From: an uncultured Phycisphaerales bacterium
GTDB lineage: Bacteria > Planctomycetota > Phycisphaerae > Sedimentisphaerales > Anaerobacaceae
Reading direction: 5' to 3'
Assembly: GCA_937927975.1 (NCBI GenBank)
Contig: CALEZT010000196.1
Coordinates: 1-64,000, forward strand
DNA length: 64,000 nucleotides
Part shown: in pieces, positions 8,771 through 17,275 of the stretch
How positions within the stretch are numbered: the stretch's first letter is position 1
How the letters are laid out: the number at the start of each line of letters is the position of its first letter
The notes under the pieces: generated by a model
The model's database searches: none
The model's input: the letters and a program-made list of their open reading frames with translations, nothing else
Told to the model about the DNA's origin: nothing
Program-made: the position numbers and the translations under genes

Positions 8771-9499
8771 ATGACGAGATGGATAGGGTTGATCGCATGG
8801 GTCGCCACAACATGTTTGTGCGGGTGTCGTTCCGCCCAGACCCCGGATCCGCTGCAGGTCCGAAATCTATTCAACGGCAAGAACCTCTCCGGCTGGGTCA
8901 ACGTCAACACCGCCCCGGACACGTGGAGCGTCCAGGACGGCACCCTGATCTGCACGGGCCTGCCCATCGGGATTCTGCGGACCGACCGACAATACGAGAA
9001 CTTCATCCTGGAACTCGAGTGGAAGCACCTCCAGGCGGCCGGCAACTCCGGCGTCTTCGTCTGGAGCGAGGGCCTGCCGCCCGAAGGCAAGCAGTTGCCG
9101 ACCGGCGTTGAGGTCCAGGTCCTGGAACTCGACTGGGCGGTGCAGAACAACCAGACCGACGCCTACGTCCACGGCGAGATCTTCGGCACAGGCAACGTGA
9201 AGATCCAGCCCGATAACCCGCGCAACGTCCGCAGCAAATCGTTCGAGAACCGCTGCCTGGGCAAAGGCCAGTGGAACCGCTACACGATCGTCTGCGTCGA
9301 CGGGACCATCAAGCTGGCGGTCAACGACAAGTTCGTCAACGGCATCACCAAAGCCTCCGTCAAGAAGGGCTACATCTGCCTGGAGTCCGAGGGGGCGCCG
9401 ATCCATTTCCGCAATATTCGGATCATCGAGCTGCCGCCGGGCATTACGACGCCCGAGCAGACGGCCCCCATCGTTGAGAGCAAGGAGACACGAGGATGA
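8771..9499 (+). CDS. DUF1080 (3-keto-disaccharide hydrolase domain) lipoprotein
   Basis: The 242-residue protein has a lipoprotein signal ending LCGC (lipidated Cys about 19), then a single DUF1080 domain: [11 protein letters not shown] near residue 33 and the closing [16 protein letters not shown]1080 is a concanavalin-like beta sandwich; characterised members hydrolyse 3-keto-glycosides. The protein should sit on an outer or cytoplasmic membrane. GGAGGT precedes the ATG. The stop overlaps the ThuA gene by four bases, so the two are coupled. With ThuA and a Gfo/Idh dehydrogenase downstream it suggests oxidation of a glycoside at C3 followed by cleavage of the keto sugar. The actual substrate cannot be read from the sequence. 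Confidence 0.88.
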   Translation: MTRWIGLIAWVATTCLCGCRSAQTPDPLQVRNLFNGKNLSGWVNVNTAPDTWSVQDGTLICTGLPIGILRTDRQYENFILELEWKHLQAAGNSGVFVWSEGLPPEGKQLPTGVEVQVLELDWAVQNNQTDAYVHGEIFGTGNVKIQPDNPRNVRSKSFENRCLGKGQWNRYTIVCVDGTIKLAVNDKFVNGITKASVKKGYICLESEGAPIHFRNIRIIELPPGITTPEQTAPIVESKETRG

Positions 9500-10971
9500 G
9501 CACAGGCAATTCCAAGCGAGCTGTCACACGACGGACCCTCCTGGGCGGCGCCGCTGCGATGGCGGGTCTGGCGGCCGCCAAGCGGCTGATCGCACAGCCT
9601 TCGACCGTGACGAATCCGGAGGAACTGAAGAAGATCGAAGCGGCGCTTCCAACCAGGGCCCCTGCCGTCCCCCGCAGGGCGCGTCGGCTCCTGATCTTCG
9701 ATCTCAACGTCGGCTACGGCGGACACGCCTCCATCCCCACGGCCAACACCGCGTTCACGCTCATGGGCAAAAAGACCGGGGCCTTTGAGACGGTCGTCAG
9801 TCGCGACCCCGCTGTGTTCAGGCCGGAAAGCCTCGCCCAGTTCGACGCGGTGTTCTTCAATAACACCGTGGGCAACTGCTTCGAAGACCCCGCGCTGCGG
9901 CAGAGCCTTGTCGAGTTCGTCTACAGAGGCGGCGGCCTGATGGGCGTACATGGCACGTCGGTCGCGTTCACCAAATGGCCCGGCGCCATCGAAGACTGGC
10001 CCGAGTTCGGCATCATGCTCGGCGCGAGAGGCGCCAACCACAAGGCCAACGACGAACACGTCTTCATCAAGCTCGACGACCCGACGCACCCGGTGAACCA
10101 TGTCTTCGCCGGCCGGGATTTCGACTATCGCGACGAGTTCTTCCGCGTCCACGAGCCCTACTCGCGCGACCGCGTCCGCGTGCTCCTGAGCATCGACACC
10201 GCCAAGACCGATATGCAGCAACAGCCCTCCTACGGAGGCGTGGTGCGGGCCGACAACGACTACGCTCTGGCCTGGGTGCGACAGTACGGTCGGGGCCGCG
10301 TCTTCTACTGCGGCTTCGCCCATCATCCTTCGGTCTTCTGGGACCCGAAGATGCTCGAGTTCTACTTGGCGGCAACCCAGTTCATCCTCGGCGATTTGGC
10401 AACTCCCACGACCGCGAGCGCTAAACTCACCCCGGCGGTTCGGGCCCAGGAGCAACTCGGCTGGCGATTGAATCTCCTGCCTGTCATGCCGACGGAATCG
10501 ACACTCTTCGAAACCATCGACAAGGCTGGAGAACTGGGTATGTTGTATGTCGGCGGCAACAATCGACAGAAGATCAGTCGAAGTATCCCCAAGGAGTTCG
10601 ACAACCGGCTGGCCGCCGAGGAGATGCAGCAGATTCGACTCAAGCTGGACGCTGCAAGCGTCCGCCTCCTCACCTATCACGTGGACGCGATGCCCTCCGA
10701 CGGCGCGAGCCAACGCAGGATCGTCGAGTTTGCCTCGAAGATGGGCGTCGAGGCCGTCGTCGCACCGGGGACGAGGATCGCACTGGAGGGCAGACTACCC
10801 GAGATCGTCACGCTGGACAAGTCCGCACGCGTCAGAAGCATCGATTGGCTTCTCGACGAAACGCGCCGGCAAGGACAAGGTCCCGTGATCTTCTGCGTCG
10901 AGTCCGGCGACGACGAACTGGAACGGACGCTCGGAACCTTCAACAAGGCTGTGACCACCCCGACTTTATGA
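9496..10971 (+). CDS. Tat-exported ThuA-domain protein fused to a short xylose-isomerase-like barrel
   Basis: The N-terminus [20 protein letters not shown] is a twin-arginine signal. Residues of about 60-295 form a ThuA domain (glutaminase-like trehalose-utilisation fold) with [14 protein letters not shown] and [14 protein letters not shown]. From about residue 310 to the end is a sugar phosphate isomerase/epimerase-like segment ([33 protein letters not shown]). That barrel is only about 180 residues, against roughly 270 normally, and ends soon after a [10 protein letters not shown] strand, so it may lack its last strands. ThuA proteins act with Gfo/Idh dehydrogenases on 3-keto sugars, and such a gene follows. 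The stop overlaps the start of that gene. Confidence 0.82.
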   Translation: MSTGNSKRAVTRRTLLGGAAAMAGLAAAKRLIAQPSTVTNPEELKKIEAALPTRAPAVPRRARRLLIFDLNVGYGGHASIPTANTAFTLMGKKTGAFETVVSRDPAVFRPESLAQFDAVFFNNTVGNCFEDPALRQSLVEFVYRGGGLMGVHGTSVAFTKWPGAIEDWPEFGIMLGARGANHKANDEHVFIKLDDPTHPVNHVFAGRDFDYRDEFFRVHEPYSRDRVRVLLSIDTAKTDMQQQPSYGGVVRADNDYALAWVRQYGRGRVFYCGFAHHPSVFWDPKMLEFYLAATQFILGDLATPTTASAKLTPAVRAQEQLGWRLNLLPVMPTESTLFETIDKAGELGMLYVGGNNRQKISRSIPKEFDNRLAAEEMQQIRLKLDAASVRLLTYHVDAMPSDGASQRRIVEFASKMGVEAVVAPGTRIALEGRLPEIVTLDKSARVRSIDWLLDETRRQGQGPVIFCVESGDDELERTLGTFNKAVTTPTL

Positions 10972-12386
10972 TGAGATATAGCCATATGACACAAGACAGA
11001 CATGTCGGACGATGCTCACGACGTCAGTTCATCCAACGAACAGCAGTCGTCTCCGGTGCAATCGCAGTTCCATGGATCGTTCCATCCTCGGTCTGGGGCA
11101 CCCAAGGCGACGCCGCTCCGAGCAATCGGATCAACGTCGGACTGATCGGGAACGGGTGCATGGGCAGGGGGCACTTGAGCCGACTCGCTGGAGATCGCGA
11201 GATTCAGGTGCTGGCCGTGTGCGATGTGGATCGGATGCGACGCCAAGAAGGCAAGCGTCGGGTTGAGGAGACGTACGCGGCCCGCAGCGACGCCCGTTCC
11301 TATCGGGGTTGCGCGGCGTACAACGACTATCGCGAGATTCTGGCCCGGCCGGATATCGACGCGGTCGTGATCGTCACGCCGGACCACTGGCACGCGATGC
11401 AATCGATCCATGCGGTCGAGGCCGGCAAAGATGTCTACTGCGAGAAACCGATTTCGATTACCGTCCGTGAGGGCCGCCGACTGGTGGAGGCCGTCCGACG
11501 GTACGGGCGGATCTTCCAGACGGGCACCCAGTACCGCTCCATCTCGACCATCCGCCAGGTCGTCGAGTTCGTCCGGTCCGGCGGGCTCGGGAAGGTCAAA
11601 TCGGTCTTCACGCTCTGGGGCAGGATCGGGGCCCGTCTCGGGGTCGATTCGTACATACCGGAGGATTTCGCCCTGCCTGCCGAGGCTGTGCCGGACGGAT
11701 TGGACTGGGACCTCTGGGTGGGACCGGCCCCCTGGCAGCCGTACAACAGCGCGTATCACAGAAACCCGATCCCCGGCGTCGTGCCCTGGGCCTTCCACGA
11801 GGACTTCGGGGCCGCCGCGATCACCTGGTACCACTCCCACGCGGCCGACGTCATCCAGTACGCCCTGGGCATGGAGAACAGCGGCCCGGTCGAGATCATC
11901 CACCCCAGCACAGGCCAGTTCCCGACGCTCACCTGCCGCTACGCCAATGGCACGCTCCTGCACCTGGTGGACCATTGGGGCATGGTTAAGGACGTGTACA
12001 CAGCCGTCCCGTCCAACGCCAGGCTGGAGGGCAACTTCGGCGGCATCTTCGTCGGCGAAGAAGGCTGGGTCACCTCCCTGTCCACCGGCGGCCCGATCGA
12101 AGGCGGACCCGACGGCCTCTTCGAACGGATGAAGTTGACCACCCGCGAAGTCAACATCGGCGACAACAACCATCACGCGAACTGGTTCGACTGCGTCCGC
12201 ACCCGCCGGCAGCCCAGTTGCAGCGAGGAGATCGGGCATCGGGGCGCGTCCCTCGGACACCTGAGCATCATCGGCTACAAGCTCCAACGGTCCCTGCGAT
12301 GGGACCCGGTCAAAGAGGAATTCCCGGGCGACGACGCGGCCAACCGGCTCCTGAGCAGGTCCGCTCGCAGCCCATGGCACATTTGA
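10968..12386 (+). CDS. Tat-exported Gfo/Idh/MocA-family oxidoreductase
   Basis: The signal region GRCSRRQFIQRTAVVSGAIA is a twin-arginine motif. Then follow the Rossmann fold INVGLIGNGCMGRGHL, AVVIVTPDHWHA and the EKP motif in YCEKPISITVREG, which is the family cofactor/catalytic signature. The C-terminal domain is the bacterial type found in many Planctomycetota exported oxidoreductases (AWHEDFGAAAITWYHSHAAD-like segment near residue 285). It probably oxidises or reduces a sugar at C3 with a tightly bound NAD(P). Three in-frame ATGs are possible: 10968 (overlapping the ThuA stop), 10971 and 10986. I list the coupled one; 10986 would give a more compact signal. Confidence 0.85.
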   Translation: MMRYSHMTQDRHVGRCSRRQFIQRTAVVSGAIAVPWIVPSSVWGTQGDAAPSNRINVGLIGNGCMGRGHLSRLAGDREIQVLAVCDVDRMRRQEGKRRVEETYAARSDARSYRGCAAYNDYREILARPDIDAVVIVTPDHWHAMQSIHAVEAGKDVYCEKPISITVREGRRLVEAVRRYGRIFQTGTQYRSISTIRQVVEFVRSGGLGKVKSVFTLWGRIGARLGVDSYIPEDFALPAEAVPDGLDWDLWVGPAPWQPYNSAYHRNPIPGVVPWAFHEDFGAAAITWYHSHAADVIQYALGMENSGPVEIIHPSTGQFPTLTCRYANGTLLHLVDHWGMVKDVYTAVPSNARLEGNFGGIFVGEEGWVTSLSTGGPIEGGPDGLFERMKLTTREVNIGDNNHHANWFDCVRTRRQPSCSEEIGHRGASLGHLSIIGYKLQRSLRWDPVKEEFPGDDAANRLLSRSARSPWHI

Positions 12387-12406
12387 AACGACACATAGGA
12401 GGAAAC

Positions 12407-13477
12407 ATGAGTAGTCGCACGGCATTCGTCGCAACTCTGGCGCTGCTCGCATTGACGAGCGTTGGCTGCATCGCGGCACAGGCAAGTTCACAGAGCGTTG
12501 GGGCCAAGGTCGAGGACAACAAGGTCGTCGTCACGATCGACGGGAAGCTCTTCACCTGCTACAAGTTCGATCATTCCCAAAAGTACCCCTACTTCTGGCC
12601 GGTCAACGGGCCGGCGTCGGGCCAGTCCGTCACAACCGAGACCTCCGAGCCCTACCCACACCATCACTCGCTGTTCTTCGGCTGCGACCGCGTCAACGGC
12701 GGCAACTACTGGCAGGACACCAACGAACGCGGCCAGATCCTCTCGCAAGGTCCCAAGATTCTCGAGTCCTCCGGCGGCAAAGTCGTCATCGAGGACGAAT
12801 GCCTGTGGAAACAGCCCGGCAAGGACCCCATCATTCGCGATCGCCGCTGGATCGTAATCACGGCGCCGAGCGAAACCCAGCGGCTCATCGATTTCGCGGT
12901 CACGCTGGAACCGCTGACGGACATCCGCATCCTCAAGACGAATCACTCGCTCTTTGCGGCCCGTGTCGTTCCTGAACTGAGCGTCCTTTCCGGCGGGACT
13001 CTGATCAACGCCGAGGGCAAGACAGGCGAGAAGGGCACATTCGACGTCGCCTCGCCCTGGTGCGACTATTTCGGCACGCGCAACGACGTGACCGAAGGAA
13101 TCGCCATTCTGCAGCACCCCACGAATCGGTGGTACCCTTCGAAATGGTTCACTCGCGACTATGGCTTCTTCTCCCCCACGCCGATGAACTGGCTCGAAGG
13201 CGACAAGCTGGACCTGCCCAAGGGCCAGAAGCTGACCCTGAACTACCGCGTCGTCGTCCACGCGGGCGATTGGAAACAGGCGGACATCCCTTCCCTGTTC
13301 GAGGCATACAAGCAGACGAAGCCTGTCGCCGGCGCATCGGCCACGACTCCGATGGAACGCATTCAGATTTCCGCCGATGGCCGGGGTTTCGTCACCACGA
13401 GCGGCGCCCGTTTCACCCCGTGGGGCTTCAACTACGACCACGACGAAGCCGGCCGGCTGCTGGAGGACTACTGGTGA
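12407..13477 (+). CDS. DUF6807 (PmoA-like) protein, 5' part of a gene interrupted by UGA
   Basis: AGGAGG precedes the ATG at 12407. A lipoprotein-like signal (TLALLALTSVGC) is followed by a DUF6807 domain of about 300 residues: KYPYFWPVNGPASGQSVT, EPYPHHHSLFFGCDRVNGGN, HPTNRWYPSKWFTRDYGFF and VVVHAGDW. After residue 315 the protein enters a new domain, RIQISADGRGFVTTSGARFT then PWGFNYDHDE, which is the beginning of a GH5-like cellulase barrel. It stops at a TGA (13475-13477) and the same frame resumes immediately with REWPKVEADFEEMK. The 356-residue product would keep a complete DUF6807 domain but only the first strand of the barrel. The biological role of DUF6807 in saccharide clusters is not established. 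Confidence 0.8.
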   Translation: MSSRTAFVATLALLALTSVGCIAAQASSQSVGAKVEDNKVVVTIDGKLFTCYKFDHSQKYPYFWPVNGPASGQSVTTETSEPYPHHHSLFFGCDRVNGGNYWQDTNERGQILSQGPKILESSGGKVVIEDECLWKQPGKDPIIRDRRWIVITAPSETQRLIDFAVTLEPLTDIRILKTNHSLFAARVVPELSVLSGGTLINAEGKTGEKGTFDVASPWCDYFGTRNDVTEGIAILQHPTNRWYPSKWFTRDYGFFSPTPMNWLEGDKLDLPKGQKLTLNYRVVVHAGDWKQADIPSLFEAYKQTKPVAGASATTPMERIQISADGRGFVTTSGARFTPWGFNYDHDEAGRLLEDYW

Positions 13478-13492
13478 AGAGAATGGCCCAAG

Positions 13493-14380
13493 GTGGAGGC
13501 GGACTTCGAGGAGATGAAACAACTCGGAGCCAACGTCGTTCGCATCCATCTTCAACTGGGCAGATTCATGCAAAGCCCGACCGAGCCGAACGAGGCAGCG
13601 TTGGAGACGCTCGGTCGGCTCGTCGGACTGGCGGAAAGACTGCGTCTGTACCTCGATCTGACCGGCCTGGCCTGCTACCACAAGGCGGATGTCCCCTCGT
13701 GGTACGATTCGTTGTGCGAGCAGGATCGGTGGGAGGTGCAAGGTCGATTCTGGGAGGCGGTGGCCGGACGCTGCGCCGCAAGCCCTGCGGTCTTCTGCTA
13801 TGATCTGATGAATGAGCCCGTCGCGCCGGGCGACAAGAAGGAAACCGACTGGCTGCTGGGCGAGCTGGGCGGCAAGTACTTCGTCCAGCGTATTTCGCTC
13901 GACCTGGCCGGACGCACGCAGCAGCAGGTGGCCAAGTCCTGGGTCGATCGGCTGGTCAAAGCCATTCGAAGCCGTGACGACCGCCATCTGATCACGGTGG
14001 GCGTCATTCCCTGGGTGCAGGTCTTCCCCCAGGCCAAGCCGCTGTTCTACTCCAGGGAAGTGGCGGAGAACCTCGATTTCGCGAGCGTCCACTTCTATCC
14101 CGAGACGGGTAAAATCGACCAGGCAATCACGGCCCTGTCTGCCTACAACATCGGCAAGCCCGTCGTGATCGAGGAGACCTTCCCGCTCAAATGCTCCGCC
14201 GCGGAACTTGGCGAGTTCATCGACAAGTCCCAGGCCACCGCCTCCGGCTGGATCGGCTTCTACTGGGGCAAGACGCCCAACGAGTATCGCGGATCGAACT
14301 CGATCAGCGACGCCTTGACCCTGGCGTGGCTGGAGCTATTCGAAAAGCGAGGACCCTTCCTACTTGAAGGCGGCCGTTGA
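13493..14380 (+). CDS. GH5-like glycoside hydrolase barrel, 3' part of the interrupted gene
   Basis: The frame continues without shift from the upstream gene after the TGA at 13475-13477. A GTG at 13493 could restart translation, but I see no convincing ribosome-binding site. The segment QLGANVVRIHLQLGRFM, YDLMNEPVAPGDKK (with the NEP motif of clan GH-A, Glu as acid/base candidate), DFASVHFYPETG and VVIEETFPLK (nucleophile Glu candidate) form a (beta/alpha)8 glycosidase missing only its first strand, which is encoded before the stop. The domain ends near residue 290 and the 3' end overlaps the convergent GH20-like gene by 21 bases. Whether this is a pseudogene, a readthrough product or an assembly error cannot be told from sequence alone. 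Confidence 0.7.
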   Translation: MEADFEEMKQLGANVVRIHLQLGRFMQSPTEPNEAALETLGRLVGLAERLRLYLDLTGLACYHKADVPSWYDSLCEQDRWEVQGRFWEAVAGRCAASPAVFCYDLMNEPVAPGDKKETDWLLGELGGKYFVQRISLDLAGRTQQQVAKSWVDRLVKAIRSRDDRHLITVGVIPWVQVFPQAKPLFYSREVAENLDFASVHFYPETGKIDQAITALSAYNIGKPVVIEETFPLKCSAAELGEFIDKSQATASGWIGFYWGKTPNEYRGSNSISDALTLAWLELFEKRGPFLLEGGR

Positions 14381-15385
14381 AAGTTTCAGCGGCTCGAAGG
14401 CGGTGAGTTCCTTCAGCGGAACCGCGCCCCAGGTCGTGTTCAGGTGGCCGAGCATTCGCGGATGGTTCTGTGCCCGGGAGTAGTCGATCAGGGCCTTGGC
14501 GGCGTCGGGCTTTCGCCAACTGGCCGGCCAGACGCGGAAACCCTTCTCCAGGAACATCGGGACCGACTCATAGGCGGGCCGCAGCTCGTAGTGCCAGTCG
14601 CAGATGACGATGTCCTTCGAGATCCGGTCGATGGCGCCTGCGGTGCCGTTCTTGCTGGCCTCCCACTCGCCATAGTTGATCTTGTCCGCGTCGATCAGCC
14701 GGTCGCCCCACATGAGCATCTCGACTTTCTTCTCCTGGACCAGATGCTTGTGGTAGTCGTTGACCGCCAGGGCGAATAGCTCGCCCTTATCCTTGCCCTT
14801 GCACCGGGGACAGGCCTCTTCGCCGATCAGGAACACCTCGTCCATCCCCACGTGGAACGCGTCGGCCTCGAACGCAGCCAGCAACTCATCCATCAGACGG
14901 AAAATGATCGGGTTGACCTCCGGATGTTGCGGGCACCAGCTCCGGCAGTAGATCCCCTTGTTGCCGGGGTACTGCCCGGGGCTCTCGTCGAACTGGGGGT
15001 ACTTCCTCAACAGGACGAACGTGTTCTCGCCCCAGGATTGATGTCCCACGCACTGGAACTGCGGGATCAGCCGGACGTTGTGCTTCCTGCACTCGGCGAC
15101 CAGCTTGCCGATCTGCTCTTTGCTGCTGGGATTGCCCCCGCGCAGCTCGGGATGCGACTGGTATTCGAATCCGTAGTTGATCTCGCCGACGAGGGTGTTG
15201 ATGCCCGCCTCCGCGAGGGTCGCGACGACCTCGGTCAACGCCTCGGTCTGTCCCCGACTGGTCAGCATGACGTGCACGCCAATCCAGGGTTTGGCGGGTT
15301 TCGACGCCTCGGCGGCCGACGCCCCGCCGACAAGGGAAACCGTGATCAACAGGCCCAGCAACGCGTGCAACGCACTCTTTCCCAT
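14360..15385 (-). CDS. Secreted GH20-like glycoside hydrolase
   Basis: A cleavable signal (ending GGASA-A, about residue 25) precedes a TIM barrel of about 310 residues. FHVGMDEVFLIGEE carries the Asp-Glu pair (182-183) at the position of the HxGGDE motif of family 20 beta-N-acetylhexosaminidases, in which Asp assists the substrate acetamido group and Glu is the acid. Upstream segments such as NTLVGEINYGFEY and RLIPQFQCVGHQSWG match the barrel strands. The protein is shorter than typical GH20 enzymes and lacks their N-terminal beta domain; it belongs to the compact GH20-like proteins common in Planctomycetota. A CPRC motif (192-195) follows the active site. The substrate is unproven. Confidence 0.75.
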   Translation of the reverse strand: MGKSALHALLGLLITVSLVGGASAAEASKPAKPWIGVHVMLTSRGQTEALTEVVATLAEAGINTLVGEINYGFEYQSHPELRGGNPSSKEQIGKLVAECRKHNVRLIPQFQCVGHQSWGENTFVLLRKYPQFDESPGQYPGNKGIYCRSWCPQHPEVNPIIFRLMDELLAAFEADAFHVGMDEVFLIGEEACPRCKGKDKGELFALAVNDYHKHLVQEKKVEMLMWGDRLIDADKINYGEWEASKNGTAGAIDRISKDIVICDWHYELRPAYESVPMFLEKGFRVWPASWRKPDAAKALIDYSRAQNHPRMLGHLNTTWGAVPLKELTAFEPLKLSTAAFK

Positions 15386-15388
15386 CGG

Positions 15389-15868
15389 TCATTCTCCAGG
15401 ATGAACACCAGCAACCACCGAACAGATCTGCTCCAGGCCCATTCTATCGATTTCATCGAACGCTGCAAGTCGATCTGAGTCGATATCCAAAACGCCCAGG
15501 AGCCTTCCGGAGGGCGTGACCACCGGGACGACGATCTCCGACCGGCACGAGGACGAGCAGGCGATATACCCCGGGAATTCGCGGACATCGGGGACGACCT
15601 GGGTCTCTCGCAGGCGGGCGGCCGCCCCACAAACGCCCCTTTCGAAGGGGATCGTCAGGCATCCGTGCGTCCCCTGGTACGGCCCGATCTTGAGAAGTCC
15701 CGGCTGAACCACGCGGTAAAAACCGGTCCAGTCGAAGGCATCGAACGCGTGGTGCAGTTCGCAGGCGACCGTCGCCATCACCGCGATCAGATCGGTCTCG
15801 CCTTCGATCAGGTGTTCCACGCGGTCCAGTACGACATTGTATGACTGTCGCTTGTCCTCCGGGGTCAT
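15389..15868 (-). CDS. msrC: Free methionine-(R)-sulfoxide reductase (GAF domain)
   Basis: This 159-residue protein is a single GAF domain. Cys70, Cys80 and Cys104 have the 10- and 24-residue spacing of the three redox cysteines of fRMsr enzymes, in the contexts GTHGCLTIPFERGVCGAAAR and GYIACSSSC, and are followed by SEIVVPV. These reductases repair free methionine-R-sulfoxide using thioredoxin. An extra Cys108 is present. The start overlaps the stop of the DUF1028 gene by four bases, so the two are co-transcribed; there is no obvious functional link to that gene. Confidence 0.88.
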   Translation of the reverse strand: MTPEDKRQSYNVVLDRVEHLIEGETDLIAVMATVACELHHAFDAFDWTGFYRVVQPGLLKIGPYQGTHGCLTIPFERGVCGAAARLRETQVVPDVREFPGYIACSSSCRSEIVVPVVTPSGRLLGVLDIDSDRLAAFDEIDRMGLEQICSVVAGVHPGE

Positions 15869-16602
15869 TGCGAAGTCCCTTTAGCCTCGTGCTGCAAGGC
15901 TGCGTATTGCTTCGCCAACTCGGTCACCGCGTCGTCGCTCTCGTCGATGTAGAGCTCCAGCCAATAGCCCTCAACGCCCTTCCTGGCGACGCGAATCCCG
16001 GCGGCGAGCCGACCGCGATGGTCCCCTCCGGCCTTGTCGCCTGCAACCAGGGCCGCCATGAGCCGGTCCGCGAGACTGCCCTCGGTCCGCTCGTAGGCGC
16101 GGGCCATGGCGTGAATCACCTCGCATCCGGTCAGCGTATTGCCCTGGCAGGCGTAGTACCGCCCTGCCGCAGAGCCCCACCACAGGCCGGAGGGATCTGA
16201 GCCGGAGCAATTGCGGTTGGCCGCCCGCCCGGACATGTCGATAATGGCCAGTTGACGTTTGTCCTTCCGCGGATCGTTCCGCAGAAGCTCCGCAAGCACC
16301 TCCTCCGGCAAACGTCCCTCGCCTAGCAGATCGAGAGCCTTCTCGCCCCAGGACGGATTGTGCCAATGCTGCGTGCAGAACGCGCCGACGCCCGCCCGCA
16401 CATAGGGCACGACCTTCCCGACCGCGGGATACTTGCTGGCGACCGCGGCCCCGCAGACACCGGTGTTCGGGTCCACCGCCACGATGGAGAACGTCCCGGA
16501 CACTTCGCGATAGGGCACTCGGCCGGGTTCTTCGACCCGGTCCTTGCACCCGCACAGCAACACCGCCAGACATACCCCCGCGATAAGACTTCTCATCCGC
16601 AT
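15865..16602 (-). CDS. DUF1028-family lipoprotein (Ntn-hydrolase-like fold)
   Basis: The signal ends LLCGC, a lipobox. The rest is a DUF1028 domain with its N-terminal strands GTFSIVAVDPNTGVCGAAVA and the conserved region ACQGNTLTGCEVIHAMARAY. DUF1028 proteins have an Ntn-hydrolase-like fold and are often predicted peptidases or amidases, but the activity is not settled. I take the ATG at 16602, with AGGAG 8 bases upstream, over an in-frame GTG at 16611 that overlaps that ribosome-binding site. It is followed by msrC with a four-base overlap and preceded by a methyltransferase gene 15 bases away. Confidence 0.85.
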   Translation of the reverse strand: MRMRSLIAGVCLAVLLCGCKDRVEEPGRVPYREVSGTFSIVAVDPNTGVCGAAVASKYPAVGKVVPYVRAGVGAFCTQHWHNPSWGEKALDLLGEGRLPEEVLAELLRNDPRKDKRQLAIIDMSGRAANRNCSGSDPSGLWWGSAAGRYYACQGNTLTGCEVIHAMARAYERTEGSLADRLMAALVAGDKAGGDHRGRLAAGIRVARKGVEGYWLELYIDESDDAVTELAKQYAALQHEAKGTSQ

Positions 16603-16617
16603 CCGTGACACTCCTGA

Positions 16618-17271
16618 TCAAAGCAGGCCTCGAATTCGCATGTGCCTTTCGCTGACCGCCTCAACCGCAAACTCCAATCCGACTTCGCGAAGCTGGTCCC
16701 GGACCTCATCGGGTGTGAAGGCCGCCAGGAGGGAGTTGTAGAAATCCTTCTTGAGGATCTCGTGCTCACCGGCGGAGACCGCCTCGACGATCCGGGCCGC
16801 GGCTTCCTCCGACTGGGGGCGAAACAGGTCCATCACGTAGACCGCAGCGCCGGGTCGGCCCAAACGCTTGACCTCTTCCCAGAACACCATCGGGTCCGGC
16901 AAATGGTGGAGAAGATCCTTCGATATGATCGCGTCGAACCCTCCGGCTCGAAGTCGAAGCCCTGGGATGCGTCCCCGGACGACGCGGACCCGCCGGAGCA
17001 GATCGGCGGTCTCCGCTGCTTCATGGGCCAGGCAGACCATAACCTCCGACGCATCCACCGCCACGACGTAGGCGGACGGCGCCGCTCGGGCCAGACGGAT
17101 GGGGATGTCGCCGGGACCGCAGCCCAGATCCAGGACGGTTCCCAGCCTGGATTCGAAGGCTTCGATCAAACCATCCACGAACATCTGATTGGACGAGGAG
17201 AAATCGGCCCTCGCGTAGGCGATCGCCTGTTGCTCGTCGTCCATCACCTCGGGTTCCAAAATTCGATCCAT
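16618..17271 (-). CDS. Class I SAM-dependent methyltransferase
   Basis: A Rossmann-type methyltransferase of 217 residues. The SAM-binding motif is VLDLGCGPGDIPIRLA, the acidic residue after strand 2 is in VVAVDASEVMV, and the post-motif segment is DAIISKDLLHHLPDPMVFWE. It belongs to the UbiE/methyltransf_25 type that acts on small molecules; the substrate is unknown. The start at 17271 gives MDRILEPEVMDDEQ. The frame is open upstream to 17397 but that part lies inside the zincin gene. The zincin stop is 5 bases away, so the pair is probably one transcript. Confidence 0.82.
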   Translation of the reverse strand: MDRILEPEVMDDEQQAIAYARADFSSSNQMFVDGLIEAFESRLGTVLDLGCGPGDIPIRLARAAPSAYVVAVDASEVMVCLAHEAAETADLLRRVRVVRGRIPGLRLRAGGFDAIISKDLLHHLPDPMVFWEEVKRLGRPGAAVYVMDLFRPQSEEAAARIVEAVSAGEHEILKKDFYNSLLAAFTPDEVRDQLREVGLEFAVEAVSERHMRIRGLL

Positions 17272-17275
17272 ACGC

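Noticed and set aside
12218..12406. Upstream extension of the DUF6807 protein
   Set aside because: It overlaps the Gfo/Idh gene, and AGGAGG stands directly before the ATG at 12407, which starts a signal peptide.
13475..13477. UGA read as selenocysteine
   Set aside because: The codon is between the first strand and helix of a glycosidase barrel, not in a redox motif, and I see no SECIS-like hairpin directly downstream. Nonsense mutation or error is simpler.
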